Part shown: positions 16,052 to 25,559 of the stretch, piece by piece
Position numbering within the stretch: the stretch's first letter is position 1
How the letters are laid out: every line of letters starts with the position of its first letter
From: Salinivenus sp.
GTDB taxonomy: Bacteria; Bacteroidota; Rhodothermia; Rhodothermales; Salinibacteraceae
NCBI GenBank assembly: GCA_018609755.1
Contig: JAHENZ010000062.1
Coordinates: 1-46,178 of the forward strand
DNA length: 46,178 bases
Reading direction: 5' to 3'
Made by a program: the position numbers and the translations under genes
The notes under the pieces: model-generated
The model's input: the letters and a program-made list of their open reading frames with translations, nothing else
Told to the model about the DNA's origin: nothing
Database searches by the model: none

Positions 16052-16975
16052 ATGGATTTCCGACTCGCGGCCCGTCTCTGTACATTCTTGCTTCCCGTCG
16101 TTCTTGTAAGCGGATGTGGGGGAACCGCCGCTCCGTCGTCCGACGCTCCCTCGATTACCGACGCCTCGTATCTTACCGCCGATGTGTGGAACGACGGGCA
16201 GGCGGAGGTCGCCTTCTATCAGGTGGAACGGACGCGGGATCAGTACGGGGAGGCAAACCGGCAGCGCTTCGTCGCCGGCACGTATCTGGTAAAGCAGCGC
16301 TTTCATCCGGAGGAGATGACGAAAACGACGGACGGGACGGGGACGTCGGCGTTCAAGTATGCCCTCTTCTACGAGCTAGAGAGCGGTTCGTACCAGTACA
16401 AGCGCAACTGGGTCGTCAACGCCCGCCAGAACGACCTCCGGCCCTTCAAGCAGTCCTTCACGAGCTTTGACTGGTGCTCGAATCTGTACCGGGAAGCGGC
16501 CTTCCCTCAAAACGGGCCGATTGAGGTGCGCATGCGGAGCGATGATTACGGCAATCGGCGAACTTCCTTTGCGGCCGAACCTCAGTCGTATCCGCCGGCG
16601 CAGCTTCCCCTACTCGTCCGAGGACTGGACTTTGGCTCTTCGGATACCCTCAGCTTTCAGGTGACCGTACCAGACAGCACCGAGCACGTGCCCGCGCAGG
16701 CGATTATCCAGGGGCGAGACTCGGTCGAGACGGCGGCCGGATCGTTTGCGGCCGAGCAGATTACGGTTTCGTACGAAGAGCCGGTTCCGTCTATGATCGG
16801 AGAGACGAGTGACACACGTGAGACGTACTGGCGTGCGGTCGGGCCGCAGCGGCGTCTTCTCCAGATCGAAGCGGCGAGTGGGCGCTACCGAATGCAGCTC
16901 ATCGAGCACATGCGAAGTCCCTACTGGCAAGAGAACATCTGGTCCCGATTGAGCCGAGTGGAAGAACGCCCGTAA
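16052..16975 (+). CDS. Secreted lipoprotein of unknown function
   Basis: 307 aa. The N-terminus is a lipoprotein signal: LCTFLLPVVLVSGCGG, with the lipobox VSGC (Cys22). The mature protein repeatedly mentions tyrosine- and charge-rich strands: EVAFYQVERTRDQYGE, GTYLVKQRFHPEEMT, FKYALFYELESGSYQYKRNWVVN, YREAAFPQNGPIEVR. It looks like a DUF3108-like beta protein in which a later segment carries an AEQITVSYE strand. Function unknown; membrane-attached on the periplasmic side or outer membrane. The next gene (peroxidase) converges, 11 bp apart. Confidence 0.75.
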   Translation: MDFRLAARLCTFLLPVVLVSGCGGTAAPSSDAPSITDASYLTADVWNDGQAEVAFYQVERTRDQYGEANRQRFVAGTYLVKQRFHPEEMTKTTDGTGTSAFKYALFYELESGSYQYKRNWVVNARQNDLRPFKQSFTSFDWCSNLYREAAFPQNGPIEVRMRSDDYGNRRTSFAAEPQSYPPAQLPLLVRGLDFGSSDTLSFQVTVPDSTEHVPAQAIIQGRDSVETAAGSFAAEQITVSYEEPVPSMIGETSDTRETYWRAVGPQRRLLQIEAASGRYRMQLIEHMRSPYWQENIWSRLSRVEERP

Positions 16976-16986
16976 AGGGAGGGAGG

Positions 16987-18687
16987 TCACCCGCCGAGGC
17001 CCCCGGTCACGAGCTGGCCCACGCCAAACGATTCGTCCTCCGTCGTAAACTCGGAGGCCGGCTGGAAGCGTGGATGGGCGTTGAGATAGGACGTCGGATC
17101 GGCCCGAAGTAGGCGAACCACCGCGTCGGCTAGCAATTGCCCGCCGACCGGCCCCAGCCGATCCTCATTGGATTGTTGAAACTGGTGCTCAGCCTCGGCC
17201 AGAACGTAGTACAGTAGGGGCGTTTCTCGAAGGCCCAGTTTCCGCAGAGCGGAGGTGTTGGGCAAGGTTTCGGGCTGCCCCAGTGCTCGGGCCACTGTTT
17301 CTCCCGATGGAAGCCCCGCGCGCTTGCCCTCCAGAAAAAATCGGACCGCCACGGAGCGCCGGGCCGGACGGGGATCTTCAATCAGAGGAAGATTCAGGAA
17401 TGCCGGGGTGATCTTCGTGTCAATCAGTTTACTCGGCTGCGTGGGCAAGTCTCCCAGTTCGAAGAACCGTGGCCAGTCCACCGAGAGACGAGACGGGATC
17501 GACTGGGCTCGACGGCGAAGAAGCGTGTCCGAAGTATCTCCGGCAGGCACGAGGGTGACATTAGCGTCTTCGTTAATCCGATATTTGAGCCGGACCTGCG
17601 AATACACGTACCGGAGAACGCCCTGGGCGACCTCCAGTGGGAGGCTCTGAGTGGAAGTGACGTCAGCGTTCTGATCGAGGGCTGCTTCCACCGTGTCGTC
17701 GCCGACAATTTGGGGGAGAAAGTCGTGAAGGATCGCCCACTGATAATGCCACTGGACCTGCTGCCGTGCGCGTTCGAACAAAGCGAGCCCGTGATCTCCG
17801 GATTCCGCTACCAGATCCACCATCGCGTTGTGGAACCGGAGGAGGCCCAGGTGGAGTTGGGCCAGCACGACGTTCTCGGTGTTTCGTGGATCGGCGATCA
17901 GCGCGCGACCCTGACGGTTACGGGGGAGATCCTGCTTCGTCCCGCTGGGACTGTCGAGCAGTCGCCCGGAGAAATACTCCTGTTCGTAGAAGGTGTACAG
18001 ATGCGGTGCCATCTCCGGCCCGGGGCCGTACAGCGAGTTGAGATGAAGCATGGACGACGCCTGTGAGCGGGGAGTCGACGGCTGCCTCCGGCTCGCCTGC
18101 TGGACCAGGTCGTACGTCAGGTCGTGAATAAAAAACTGGGCGAAGAAGGTGAATCCCGCCGCCAGGTTGGGACTGTCGTACGAGTTCTCGGCCCAGAGGG
18201 ATTTCCGTTCGCTCATCGGACCGTCCGGCTCCCCAAGGTGCTCGAGCATCTCGTCGGGCGGACTGTGAGGGGGAAAGGCGTCAAAGCGGCGGGGGAAGGG
18301 CAGCTTGGACCCGGAGGGAGCAGAGGCCTCGGGGAGGTCGTGCCCAAGCGCGGCCGAGTAGGGCGGGACGGCGCGGGGAGCACTGGTCGGCACAATCCGG
18401 AGCCGTCCCAGATCGTAGGGGGAGGACTCGACCGTGAACGGGTCCGTTTGATGAATGACCGAGGACCGCCCGTTAATGTACGCAGTGAAACGAATTCTCG
18501 GCGGATCGGTCTCGTCTAACGGTTCATTGATTGTGAGGCTGAATGCCCCGTTTGCGTCCGTCAAGGTACCGCCCAGCCGTCGGTCTTGTGGGGCATCCAC
18601 CGCGTAGGCCTCCACGAGCAGGCCGACGAGTGGGGCATCCGAGCTTGCTTCGAGAAGGGAACCTGTAATCGTATACGAAGAAGACAA
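16987..18687 (-). CDS. Animal-type haem peroxidase family protein with N-terminal beta-sandwich domain; proximal His replaced by Tyr
   Basis: 566 aa, no signal peptide. Residues 4-98 form a transthyretin/carboxypeptidase-regulatory-like sandwich (TITGSLLEASSDAPLVGLLVEAY ... GGTLTDANGAFSL). The rest is the peroxidase-cyclooxygenase superfamily fold. It has distal His188 in FFIHDLTYD, the catalytic Arg268 and ester-forming Glu271 in DPRNTENVVLAQLHLGLLRFHN, and the downstream R-Y-V-Y-S-Q-V-R-L-K-Y-R-I-N helix. In active members that helix reads R-F-G-H-S with His as proximal haem ligand; here the codon at 17602-17604 gives Tyr362. Either a Tyr-ligated haem enzyme (as in catalase) or a non-enzymatic relative. 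Family call firm, activity open. Confidence 0.85.
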   Translation of the reverse strand: MSSSYTITGSLLEASSDAPLVGLLVEAYAVDAPQDRRLGGTLTDANGAFSLTINEPLDETDPPRIRFTAYINGRSSVIHQTDPFTVESSPYDLGRLRIVPTSAPRAVPPYSAALGHDLPEASAPSGSKLPFPRRFDAFPPHSPPDEMLEHLGEPDGPMSERKSLWAENSYDSPNLAAGFTFFAQFFIHDLTYDLVQQASRRQPSTPRSQASSMLHLNSLYGPGPEMAPHLYTFYEQEYFSGRLLDSPSGTKQDLPRNRQGRALIADPRNTENVVLAQLHLGLLRFHNAMVDLVAESGDHGLALFERARQQVQWHYQWAILHDFLPQIVGDDTVEAALDQNADVTSTQSLPLEVAQGVLRYVYSQVRLKYRINEDANVTLVPAGDTSDTLLRRRAQSIPSRLSVDWPRFFELGDLPTQPSKLIDTKITPAFLNLPLIEDPRPARRSVAVRFFLEGKRAGLPSGETVARALGQPETLPNTSALRKLGLRETPLLYYVLAEAEHQFQQSNEDRLGPVGGQLLADAVVRLLRADPTSYLNAHPRFQPASEFTTEDESFGVGQLVTGGLGG

Positions 18688-18758
18688 GGGGCGAGGAGCG
18701 TTTGCTGGAAGAGTGTATGACCAGTGTACAAATTCGAAGACCCTCTAGTTGTAGCCTA

Positions 18759-18891
18759 ATACCAGTTCCGAAGGATCGGTATCCATTATTGCTTTGGTCA
18801 GAATGGAACGTCCGTCACGAGGCGCACCTCGTGACTCTTTCGGTCCGAAACTCTCTCAACAAAGTGCACAACCATCCTCGGTATCTGGTAT
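18759..18891. mobile_element. MITE-like inverted-repeat element with central hairpin
   Basis: Left ATACCAGTTCCGAAGGATCG (18759-18778) and the reverse complement of the right end (18872-18891, CCATCCTCGGTATCTGGTAT) agree over about 20 bp with small gaps. The centre holds a perfect hairpin GTCACGAGG CGCA CCTCGTGAC (18814-18835). No target duplication is obvious. It lies in the divergent spacer between the peroxidase and the M50 protease genes. Length and symmetry suggest a non-autonomous element; alternatively a structured regulatory region. Confidence 0.5.
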
Positions 18892-19098
18892 AACTTTTCG
18901 AATCCTCGTTCTCAACGCAAGTGGAAGCTCCACAAATTTTTGACCCATAGGGAGCCACTCAGTTTTCTGCTCAGGTGGCTGTAGGCTTCCGATCTGCATC
19001 GAATGAAGTGGGGTGAAAGAACGTCACGGCGTAGGGAAACGCCTTTGCGGATGCCTGCGTTATGCGAGTCCGCACTCTCGACAACTGTCAAAAAGCGG

Positions 19099-20277
19099 AT
19101 GAAACGATCACTTCGGATTGGGTCCGTGGCTGGAATTGGCATTTTCCTGCACTGGACCTTCTTTCTCCTCATCGCCGCTATTTTCGGGTACTACTACGTG
19201 CAGAGTCAGAGCGTAGGGGCGGCGCTTGCGGGAATGGGACTCATCCTCGCTGTCTTCTTGTGTGTGGTGATGCATGAGTTGGGGCATGCCCTCACGGCCC
19301 GCCGGTTCGGGGTCGGGACCCGAAGCATCACGCTTTATCCCATCGGGGGCTTGGCACGGCTGGAGCGTATTCCCTCCGAGCCCATGAAAGAGTTTTGGAT
19401 TGCGATTGGTGGGCCGGCGGTCAACCTCGTGATCGCAGCCGTTCTCGCTGCCGTGCTACTGGTTGTGGACGGCACCTTCAATCCGGACGCCCTCCAGGCT
19501 CCGGGGCAGCATACCGTTGCGTCCCTCATGTGGATTAACGTCGCCCTGGCAGGATTCAACATGCTTCCGGCCTTTCCGATGGATGGGGGGCGGGTGCTCC
19601 GTTCCCTTTTGGCCCTCCGCCAGGACTACGCCCGAGCGACCCAGACGGCCGCCAACGTGGGACAGGCCATGGCCATTCTCTTTGGGCTTTTTGGATTGCT
19701 TTCGTTCAACCCAATTCTTCTCTTTATCGCACTGTTCGTGTATGTTGGGGCCCAGCAAGAGTCTCAGCAGGCGGTGTACCGCGCGTTTACGGAGGGAATG
19801 CCCGTCCGACAGGCGATGGTTACGCGGTTTACTACCCTCGACGTGGACGATACCTTGGATGATGCCGTGAATGAACTGCTGGCCGGAACGGACCACGATT
19901 TCCCGATCGTTGAAGGAGAGAAGATCGTGGGCCTTCTGCGGCGGAAACAGCTCATTCAGGCCTTGTCCGCCCACGACCGTGACACGCGAGTTCGAGACGT
20001 TTCCGCCGAGGATTTCTTCACGACGGAACCCGGGGCCCCCCTCGATGAGGTGTTTCAGAAGATGAATGCAGAGAGTTGCACGACTGTGCCCGTGGTCGAT
20101 GGGGGCCGGCTCGTAGGGTTGCTTACCCTTGAGAACGTCGGCGAGCTCATCATGATTTCGAGTGCCATTCAGGGGCGGTCACCTGCTCCCATTCGGCGAT
20201 CCGACGTGAACGAAGACACAGTGCGAAACGTAGCGGGCGACGATCATGCTTCTTCGGAATCAACGACCCTTCCCTGA
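19099..20277 (+). CDS. Site-2-protease-like M50 metalloprotease with two CBS domains
   Basis: 392 aa from ATG at 19099; an upstream in-frame ATG at 19003 would add 32 residues of unlikely composition, so the start placed before MKRSLRIGSVAGIGIFLHWTF is preferred. The catalytic zinc site is HELGH (59-63) within a membrane helix, with the third ligand in LPAFPMDGGRVLRSLL (Asp162). About six membrane helices are followed by two CBS repeats (about 245-300 and 305-365), as in Rip3-type intramembrane proteases where CBS domains sense nucleotides. It probably cleaves a membrane anti-sigma factor or similar, but no substrate gene is adjacent. Confidence 0.92.
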   Translation: MKRSLRIGSVAGIGIFLHWTFFLLIAAIFGYYYVQSQSVGAALAGMGLILAVFLCVVMHELGHALTARRFGVGTRSITLYPIGGLARLERIPSEPMKEFWIAIGGPAVNLVIAAVLAAVLLVVDGTFNPDALQAPGQHTVASLMWINVALAGFNMLPAFPMDGGRVLRSLLALRQDYARATQTAANVGQAMAILFGLFGLLSFNPILLFIALFVYVGAQQESQQAVYRAFTEGMPVRQAMVTRFTTLDVDDTLDDAVNELLAGTDHDFPIVEGEKIVGLLRRKQLIQALSAHDRDTRVRDVSAEDFFTTEPGAPLDEVFQKMNAESCTTVPVVDGGRLVGLLTLENVGELIMISSAIQGRSPAPIRRSDVNEDTVRNVAGDDHASSESTTLP

Positions 20278-20516
20278 GTACCACTCCGGTTTGGAGTCCG
20301 GAAATCTGGATTCTTCTCAGCTAGCGACCCCTTTGCCGAATGGTAGAGCCTACGAGTATTCTTGGACCGTGGCACGCTCACGGTATCCTCACGCTCTACG
20401 TCACGCATTTCCGCATCCGCTCTCCTACATTGGACGGCGGCTGTAGGAACATCTCACGAACGGGTGTTCTCATGCTGGGTTGATCGACTCTCTTTTTCGT
20501 TCAGCGCTGCTCGATC

Positions 20517-21947
20517 ATGGACCGACGGACGAAGATTGTTTGCACCCTCGGCCCGGCCTCTACGGACCCGGACACCATTCAGGCCCTCGTCCGGGCGGGA
20601 ATGGACGTGGCCCGGATGAACTTCTCTCACGGCACGCACGAAGAGCACAAGGAGCGTGTACGCCGGGTGCGAGAAGCGGCACAGGCGGAGGGAGAAGTGG
20701 TAACGATACTGCAGGACCTCCAGGGCCCGAAGATTCGGGTCGGGGAAATGAAGGATGGATCTGTCATGCTCCGCCAGGGGCAAGAGGTGACCATCACCAC
20801 CGAACATCTCGAGGAAAGCACCAGTGAGCGGATTTTCGTTGATTACGAAACGCTGCCACAAGATGCCCAGGTGGGAGGACGCATCCTCATTGACGATGGG
20901 CTGCTGGAGCTGAAAATTACGAGTGTTGAAGATTCGGAGCTACGAGCCGAGGTGATTGAAGGGGGACCCCTTCGTTCACGGAAGGGCGTAAACCTGCCGG
21001 ATCTTTCGCTCTCCACCCCTTCACTCACCGAGAAGGACCTTCGAGACCTCGAATTTGGTCTCCAGCTCGACGTGGATCTCATCGCGCTCTCGTTTGTGCG
21101 CAAGCGAGCCGACGTGGAGGCCCTGAATGAACGCATTGAAGAGGCCGGAAAAAACATCGGCGTAATCGCCAAGATTGAGAAGCCCGAAGCGGTCCGAAAC
21201 ATTGACGACATCGTGCAGGCCGTGGACGGCATCATGGTGGCGCGGGGGGACCTTGGAATTGAAATGCCCATGGAGGAGGTGCCCAGTACACAGAAGAAGC
21301 TCATCAGTACCAGCATGTCGGCCGCGAAGCCCGTGATTACGGCCACGCAGATGCTTGAGAGCATGGTCGACAATCCGCGACCGACTCGGGCGGAGGCCAG
21401 TGACGTGGCGAATGCAGTGCTGGATGGAAGTGATGCCGTCATGCTCTCGGCCGAAACGGCTGTGGGGCACGATCCCGTCCGCGTGGTGAAAGCCATGAAT
21501 CAGATCATTCGAAAAGCAGAGGAGCACTGGCAGGAGCACCGCCCGTCCCTGGCCATGACCCCTGGGCGGTTGGAGCAAAGCGAGAGCGTGACGGAAAGTG
21601 TGAGTTACACGGCCTGTCGGCTTGCCGAGCAGGTGGGGGCGAAAGCCGTGTGCTGTCTCACAAATTCTGGGGCGACCGCTCGGTCCATTGCCCGGCACCG
21701 GCCCAGCATGCCCATCTATGCTTTTACCGACGACGAGCAAGTCGTAGGACAGTTGGGGACGCTCTGGGGGACGGAGGCGTTTCACATCCCCTTTCAGCAG
21801 GATACGGACCAGGGGATTGCCCGAGTACACAGCGTGCTTCGGGATTATGGCCTCGTCGATCCAGGGGATCACGTGGTGCTCACCGTGGGCATGCCGCTCC
21901 CGGCGAAGGGACGGACCAATACCGTGCACGTGAGTCGCGTCAAGTAG
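20517..21947 (+). CDS. pyk: Pyruvate kinase
   Basis: 476 aa, typical length. Transfers phosphate from phosphoenolpyruvate to ADP, the last step of glycolysis. Start block RRTKIVCTLGPASTDPDTI and DVARMNFSHGTHEEH are canonical; the active-site segment IEKPEAVRNIDDIV and GIMVARGDLGIEMP carry the Lys and metal ligands Glu/Asp, and PTRAEASDVANAVLDGSDAVMLSAETA is the substrate-binding signature. The C-terminal regulatory domain is complete up to the end. ATG at 20517 lies after a 239-bp spacer with no obvious terminator for the previous gene. Confidence 0.97.
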   Translation: MDRRTKIVCTLGPASTDPDTIQALVRAGMDVARMNFSHGTHEEHKERVRRVREAAQAEGEVVTILQDLQGPKIRVGEMKDGSVMLRQGQEVTITTEHLEESTSERIFVDYETLPQDAQVGGRILIDDGLLELKITSVEDSELRAEVIEGGPLRSRKGVNLPDLSLSTPSLTEKDLRDLEFGLQLDVDLIALSFVRKRADVEALNERIEEAGKNIGVIAKIEKPEAVRNIDDIVQAVDGIMVARGDLGIEMPMEEVPSTQKKLISTSMSAAKPVITATQMLESMVDNPRPTRAEASDVANAVLDGSDAVMLSAETAVGHDPVRVVKAMNQIIRKAEEHWQEHRPSLAMTPGRLEQSESVTESVSYTACRLAEQVGAKAVCCLTNSGATARSIARHRPSMPIYAFTDDEQVVGQLGTLWGTEAFHIPFQQDTDQGIARVHSVLRDYGLVDPGDHVVLTVGMPLPAKGRTNTVHVSRVK

Positions 21948-22111
21948 CCCTCGGGAGCGGTCGTCTCTTCTCGCTCTTCACTGCGATGAGGACGGGGGCA
22001 GTGATCGTTCAGGGTCGGCTAGAGGATCTTGTCTAGAGCGATCTCATTCCACACAATGCTACCGCCCGTCCGACCAGCGGACCGATCTGGTCATTTCCTG
22101 CACGTACCGTC

Positions 22112-25100
22112 ATGGGCCGTTTTGGTCTCCCACCGTCTCGACTTGACGACTCCCGCTGGCTGTTGATGCTTCTGGGCGGACTCGTGGCGATGGGAATCGC
22201 CGGATGTGGAGAGACTTCTTTTCTTGGCCGACAGTACAGCAACTTTACGGCCTACTACAACAAGTTTCACAACGCGGAGGCGGCGTTCGAAAAGGGAGTC
22301 CAGTCCCTTGAAGAAAGCACACGCCCGGTTGACCGGTCGGAGTACGTCTCGATTTTTCTCGATCCCGGAGAGGAGGGAACGGGGAGCAACTCCTCCTTCG
22401 ACCAGGCCATCCAGAAGAGTGCAGATGTGCTCCGTGAGCATCCGGAGTCGAAGTGGGTCGACGACGCGCTTCTGCTGATTGGAAAGTCGTATTATTATCA
22501 GAACAACTACATCGGGGCGGCTCAGAAATTTCGGGAAGTTCTTGCCCTGGACTCCGAACGTCGCCTGGAAGCCCGCTTCTGGCTGGCTCGGACCCTGGTG
22601 GCGAACGAACAATATTCGGCTGCCGACGAGGTCCTTCGTGTGTTGGAAACAGATCAGGGACCGCTCGACAATCGGTGGACCGCACAGTTGTTGCTCGTCC
22701 AGGCAGAGCTCTTGGTACAGCAAGAAGAATGGACGGCTGCAGCGAACGCTCTGGAGCGGGGCTTGTCGGGGGACCTTCCGGAGCGACCCGCGGCACGAGG
22801 GGCGTTTCTGCTTGGGCAGGTGCGGGAGACGATCGGGGCTCCCGGCCAGGCCCGGTTGGCGTATCAGCAGGTTCAAGACCACGATCCGTCCTATAATTTG
22901 GGACTTGCGGCCCGGCTTAGTGACATCGAGCTTCAAGGAGCGCACGGAAATGCCAAGGAGGCCCTCGACCGTCTGGACGATCTCGAGTCGGATGACAAGA
23001 ACTTTGAGAAGCGAGGAGAAATCGCACTCGTCCGTGCACGTGTGTACCGAGCGATGGGGCAGTACGACCGGGCCCGCGCAACACTCAGGGGCATGCTCTA
23101 TCAGGAGGAGGCCCCGTCCGGCACCGTGGACGGCCGTCTGCACTATGATCTGGCGACCCTCTACCGCGACGCCTACAAAGACTTTAGCCGAGCAGCGGCC
23201 CACTTCGATACGGCGAGTACCGGTCTTCAACAAGGGGGCCCCCGGTCGCAGGCGGAGGCACAGCGACTCCCCGAGGCGCCCGTAGACGCAACGGAACAGG
23301 CCGACCGCTACCGAAATCTGGCGGAGCGCGCAGGGGAGGTGGCCCGGATGGACTCGCTCCTTCGAATTGGCCGACTGAGTGACGAGGAATTCGAGGCATT
23401 CGTTCAGGAGCTACGCCAGAAGCGGCTGCAAGAGCAAGAAGATCGTCAACAAGCTCGGCAGGAGACGGGCCGGTCCCAGCGATTCCGGGAGCGGGGACAA
23501 GCCCTCGGCGATCGACAGCGGGGAGCTTCTGCGGCTGACACCCGTCAGTCCGACGCTGGATTTCTTTTTCACCAGGACCCAGCGCGCGTGCAGAAGGGAC
23601 GCCAGCGATTTCAAGAAATTTGGGGCGACCGACCGCGCGTGGACAACTGGCGTCGCCGGAATGCGATCAGAAGCTCCCAGACGGCGGACGCCGACGAGAC
23701 GACAGAGCAGCCTTCGGAATCAGATGAAGCGGTCGCTCCGTCTCCGACGGCCAGGGCAGAGGGAACTGCTCTCGATCTTTCGGGCATTCCTCGGGACTCC
23801 TCCAGCCAGGCAAAGATGGAAGCGGAGCGGGCCGTCGCCCGATACGAGCTTGCCAACTCTCTCTTTCTGGCCGCCGGACGCCCCGACTCCGCTGCGACCT
23901 GGTACCGGCGGATTCTTCAGCAGAATGCGGAGCATCCCGTTGCGAAGCGGGCGCTGTATGCGTTGGCGGAGGCCTACTCGGCCCAAGGCGATACGACGGC
24001 GGCACAGCAGGCCTACCAACGCCTCGTCGAGCAGCATCCTGACACGCCGCTTGCCATGCGGGCCCGGCAGCGTCTCGACCGATCGTCCACAACTTCTGGT
24101 CAGAACGAGGTCGCCATCGCCGATTCCGCCTATGCCGATGCATACAACCGTTGGCAGGAAGGGGCCTGGCGACCGGCCCTCGACAGTCTTCTTTCCATCG
24201 CGGGTCGACATCCGGGGACGCAAACGGCTCCTCGTGCGCTTTTGGCATCGGGCATTATTTACTGGCGGCAAACGAAAATCGACTCCACGACGGTCCCCCG
24301 TTCATTAGTTACCCGTTACCTTCAACGGTTCGCTGACCGATCACTGGGCGAGAGCCCATCCAATCCTTTGGAGCGAGGAGAACGAACAGGGCAGGGGGAT
24401 TCTACGGTCTCCTCTGCGACCTTACCGGATGCGCTCGGAGCGCCTACAGACTCTCTCGCCTCTGGCCCACGAGGAGACTCGGCGCAGGCGGAGGGTCTAG
24501 CCACAAGTACGAGGCGGGATTCGATTCGTGCTACGTCCTCTGCGACACCACAGACGGATTCTATTCGCCAAGCCCCATCGGACACGCTGCAGACTGGGAC
24601 CGTGTCGTCTCGGGAAGTCCCCACTCGTGTTCGAGCCGGGAGGGATTCAATTCAGGATGCGCCCGATAGCGTACGGGCTGGGCCGAATGAGGGAGACGTG
24701 CAGGCGGGGGGGGCGGCGTCCCCGTCAGCTGGAGCGGCAGACGTGTATGCTCCACTGAAATCCCTTCTCGATCATCTGACGAAGCAGTACGCGGACGCTC
24801 CTCAGGCCGAACGGGCACGGACGATCCTGGCTATGATCGAGGAGCAGCGGTCGCCGTCTGACTCTGCCCGCACGGACTCAGGGACGGTTGCAACCGCCGA
24901 TTCCGACTCTGCCGGGCGGTCGAGGTCTGAGGACGCGCGCCTGGGGAATCGTGTCCCCTCCGTTTCCTCAGACGGGGCGGATACGACTCGCACCTCACGG
25001 TCCAGCGACCGTCAAGAAAACGCCCCCACCGATGCAGACTCCGCAGGCAGGGAGGAAGATCAAGCGGCTCTGCCGGCGCCCGGCGATCCGGACACCCAGT

Positions 25101-25399
25101 CTGAACGCCCGCGACCGAACGAAGCAGTGGACCGCGGGGGTGGGTGGACGATTATTGTCGATCGATTCTCTTCCTCACGAGATGCCTCCCAACAGGTCTC
25201 AAGGCTGAGGCAGAAGCTTGGGAGCGAGTGGAACGTGCAGCTTCTTCAGCGGGCCGGTACGGAGGATGAGGAGGTTCTCCTCGTGGTCGGCCGATACGCT
25301 ACAGAGGCGGTTGCAGGAAAGGTCAAGGCTCGACTTCAGGAAGAAGTCTCAGGACCCCTGGAGGTATACCAGCGGACGTCAGGGGACAGCCAGCCCTAA
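22112..25399 (+). CDS. Large TPR-repeat lipoprotein with C-terminal SPOR domain (SprE/PorW-like)
   Basis: 1095 aa. A lipoprotein signal (LLMLLGGLVAMGIAGCG, Cys32) leads into a YSNFTAYYNKFHNAEAAFEKG segment, the hallmark start of the SprE/PorW tetratricopeptide lipoproteins that support the type IX secretion/gliding apparatus of Bacteroidetes. About 60-450 is TPR-like helical repeats; 450-560 and 760-1000 are low-complexity, Ser/Asp/Arg-rich linkers; another TPR block lies at 570-740. The last 80 residues (WTIIVDRFSSSRDASQQVSRL...) are a SPOR domain, which binds denuded peptidoglycan. Thus an outer-membrane-anchored protein reaching the wall. Role in secretion is inferred from the start motif only. 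Confidence 0.83.
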   Translation: MGRFGLPPSRLDDSRWLLMLLGGLVAMGIAGCGETSFLGRQYSNFTAYYNKFHNAEAAFEKGVQSLEESTRPVDRSEYVSIFLDPGEEGTGSNSSFDQAIQKSADVLREHPESKWVDDALLLIGKSYYYQNNYIGAAQKFREVLALDSERRLEARFWLARTLVANEQYSAADEVLRVLETDQGPLDNRWTAQLLLVQAELLVQQEEWTAAANALERGLSGDLPERPAARGAFLLGQVRETIGAPGQARLAYQQVQDHDPSYNLGLAARLSDIELQGAHGNAKEALDRLDDLESDDKNFEKRGEIALVRARVYRAMGQYDRARATLRGMLYQEEAPSGTVDGRLHYDLATLYRDAYKDFSRAAAHFDTASTGLQQGGPRSQAEAQRLPEAPVDATEQADRYRNLAERAGEVARMDSLLRIGRLSDEEFEAFVQELRQKRLQEQEDRQQARQETGRSQRFRERGQALGDRQRGASAADTRQSDAGFLFHQDPARVQKGRQRFQEIWGDRPRVDNWRRRNAIRSSQTADADETTEQPSESDEAVAPSPTARAEGTALDLSGIPRDSSSQAKMEAERAVARYELANSLFLAAGRPDSAATWYRRILQQNAEHPVAKRALYALAEAYSAQGDTTAAQQAYQRLVEQHPDTPLAMRARQRLDRSSTTSGQNEVAIADSAYADAYNRWQEGAWRPALDSLLSIAGRHPGTQTAPRALLASGIIYWRQTKIDSTTVPRSLVTRYLQRFADRSLGESPSNPLERGERTGQGDSTVSSATLPDALGAPTDSLASGPRGDSAQAEGLATSTRRDSIRATSSATPQTDSIRQAPSDTLQTGTVSSREVPTRVRAGRDSIQDAPDSVRAGPNEGDVQAGGAASPSAGAADVYAPLKSLLDHLTKQYADAPQAERARTILAMIEEQRSPSDSARTDSGTVATADSDSAGRSRSEDARLGNRVPSVSSDGADTTRTSRSSDRQENAPTDADSAGREEDQAALPAPGDPDTQSERPRPNEAVDRGGGWTIIVDRFSSSRDASQQVSRLRQKLGSEWNVQLLQRAGTEDEEVLLVVGRYATEAVAGKVKARLQEEVSGPLEVYQRTSGDSQP

Positions 25400-25559
25400 T
25401 GGGCCCTCTGAAGATTCACGTCAGATCAGCCGACCCGACCAGGGGAACCAGAAAGTAGACCTCCGGTTCGGGGGCTCCTCCTACTAGACGCACGATGGAT
25501 TTCTGTTGCTTCGGGAGATCTCCGCCCGTTCGACGGGCGATCGATTGGAACACAGTCCT

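Noticed and set aside
20284-20302. Weak hairpin after the M50 protease gene
   Set aside because: Five-base stem without a T-run; not convincing as a terminator.
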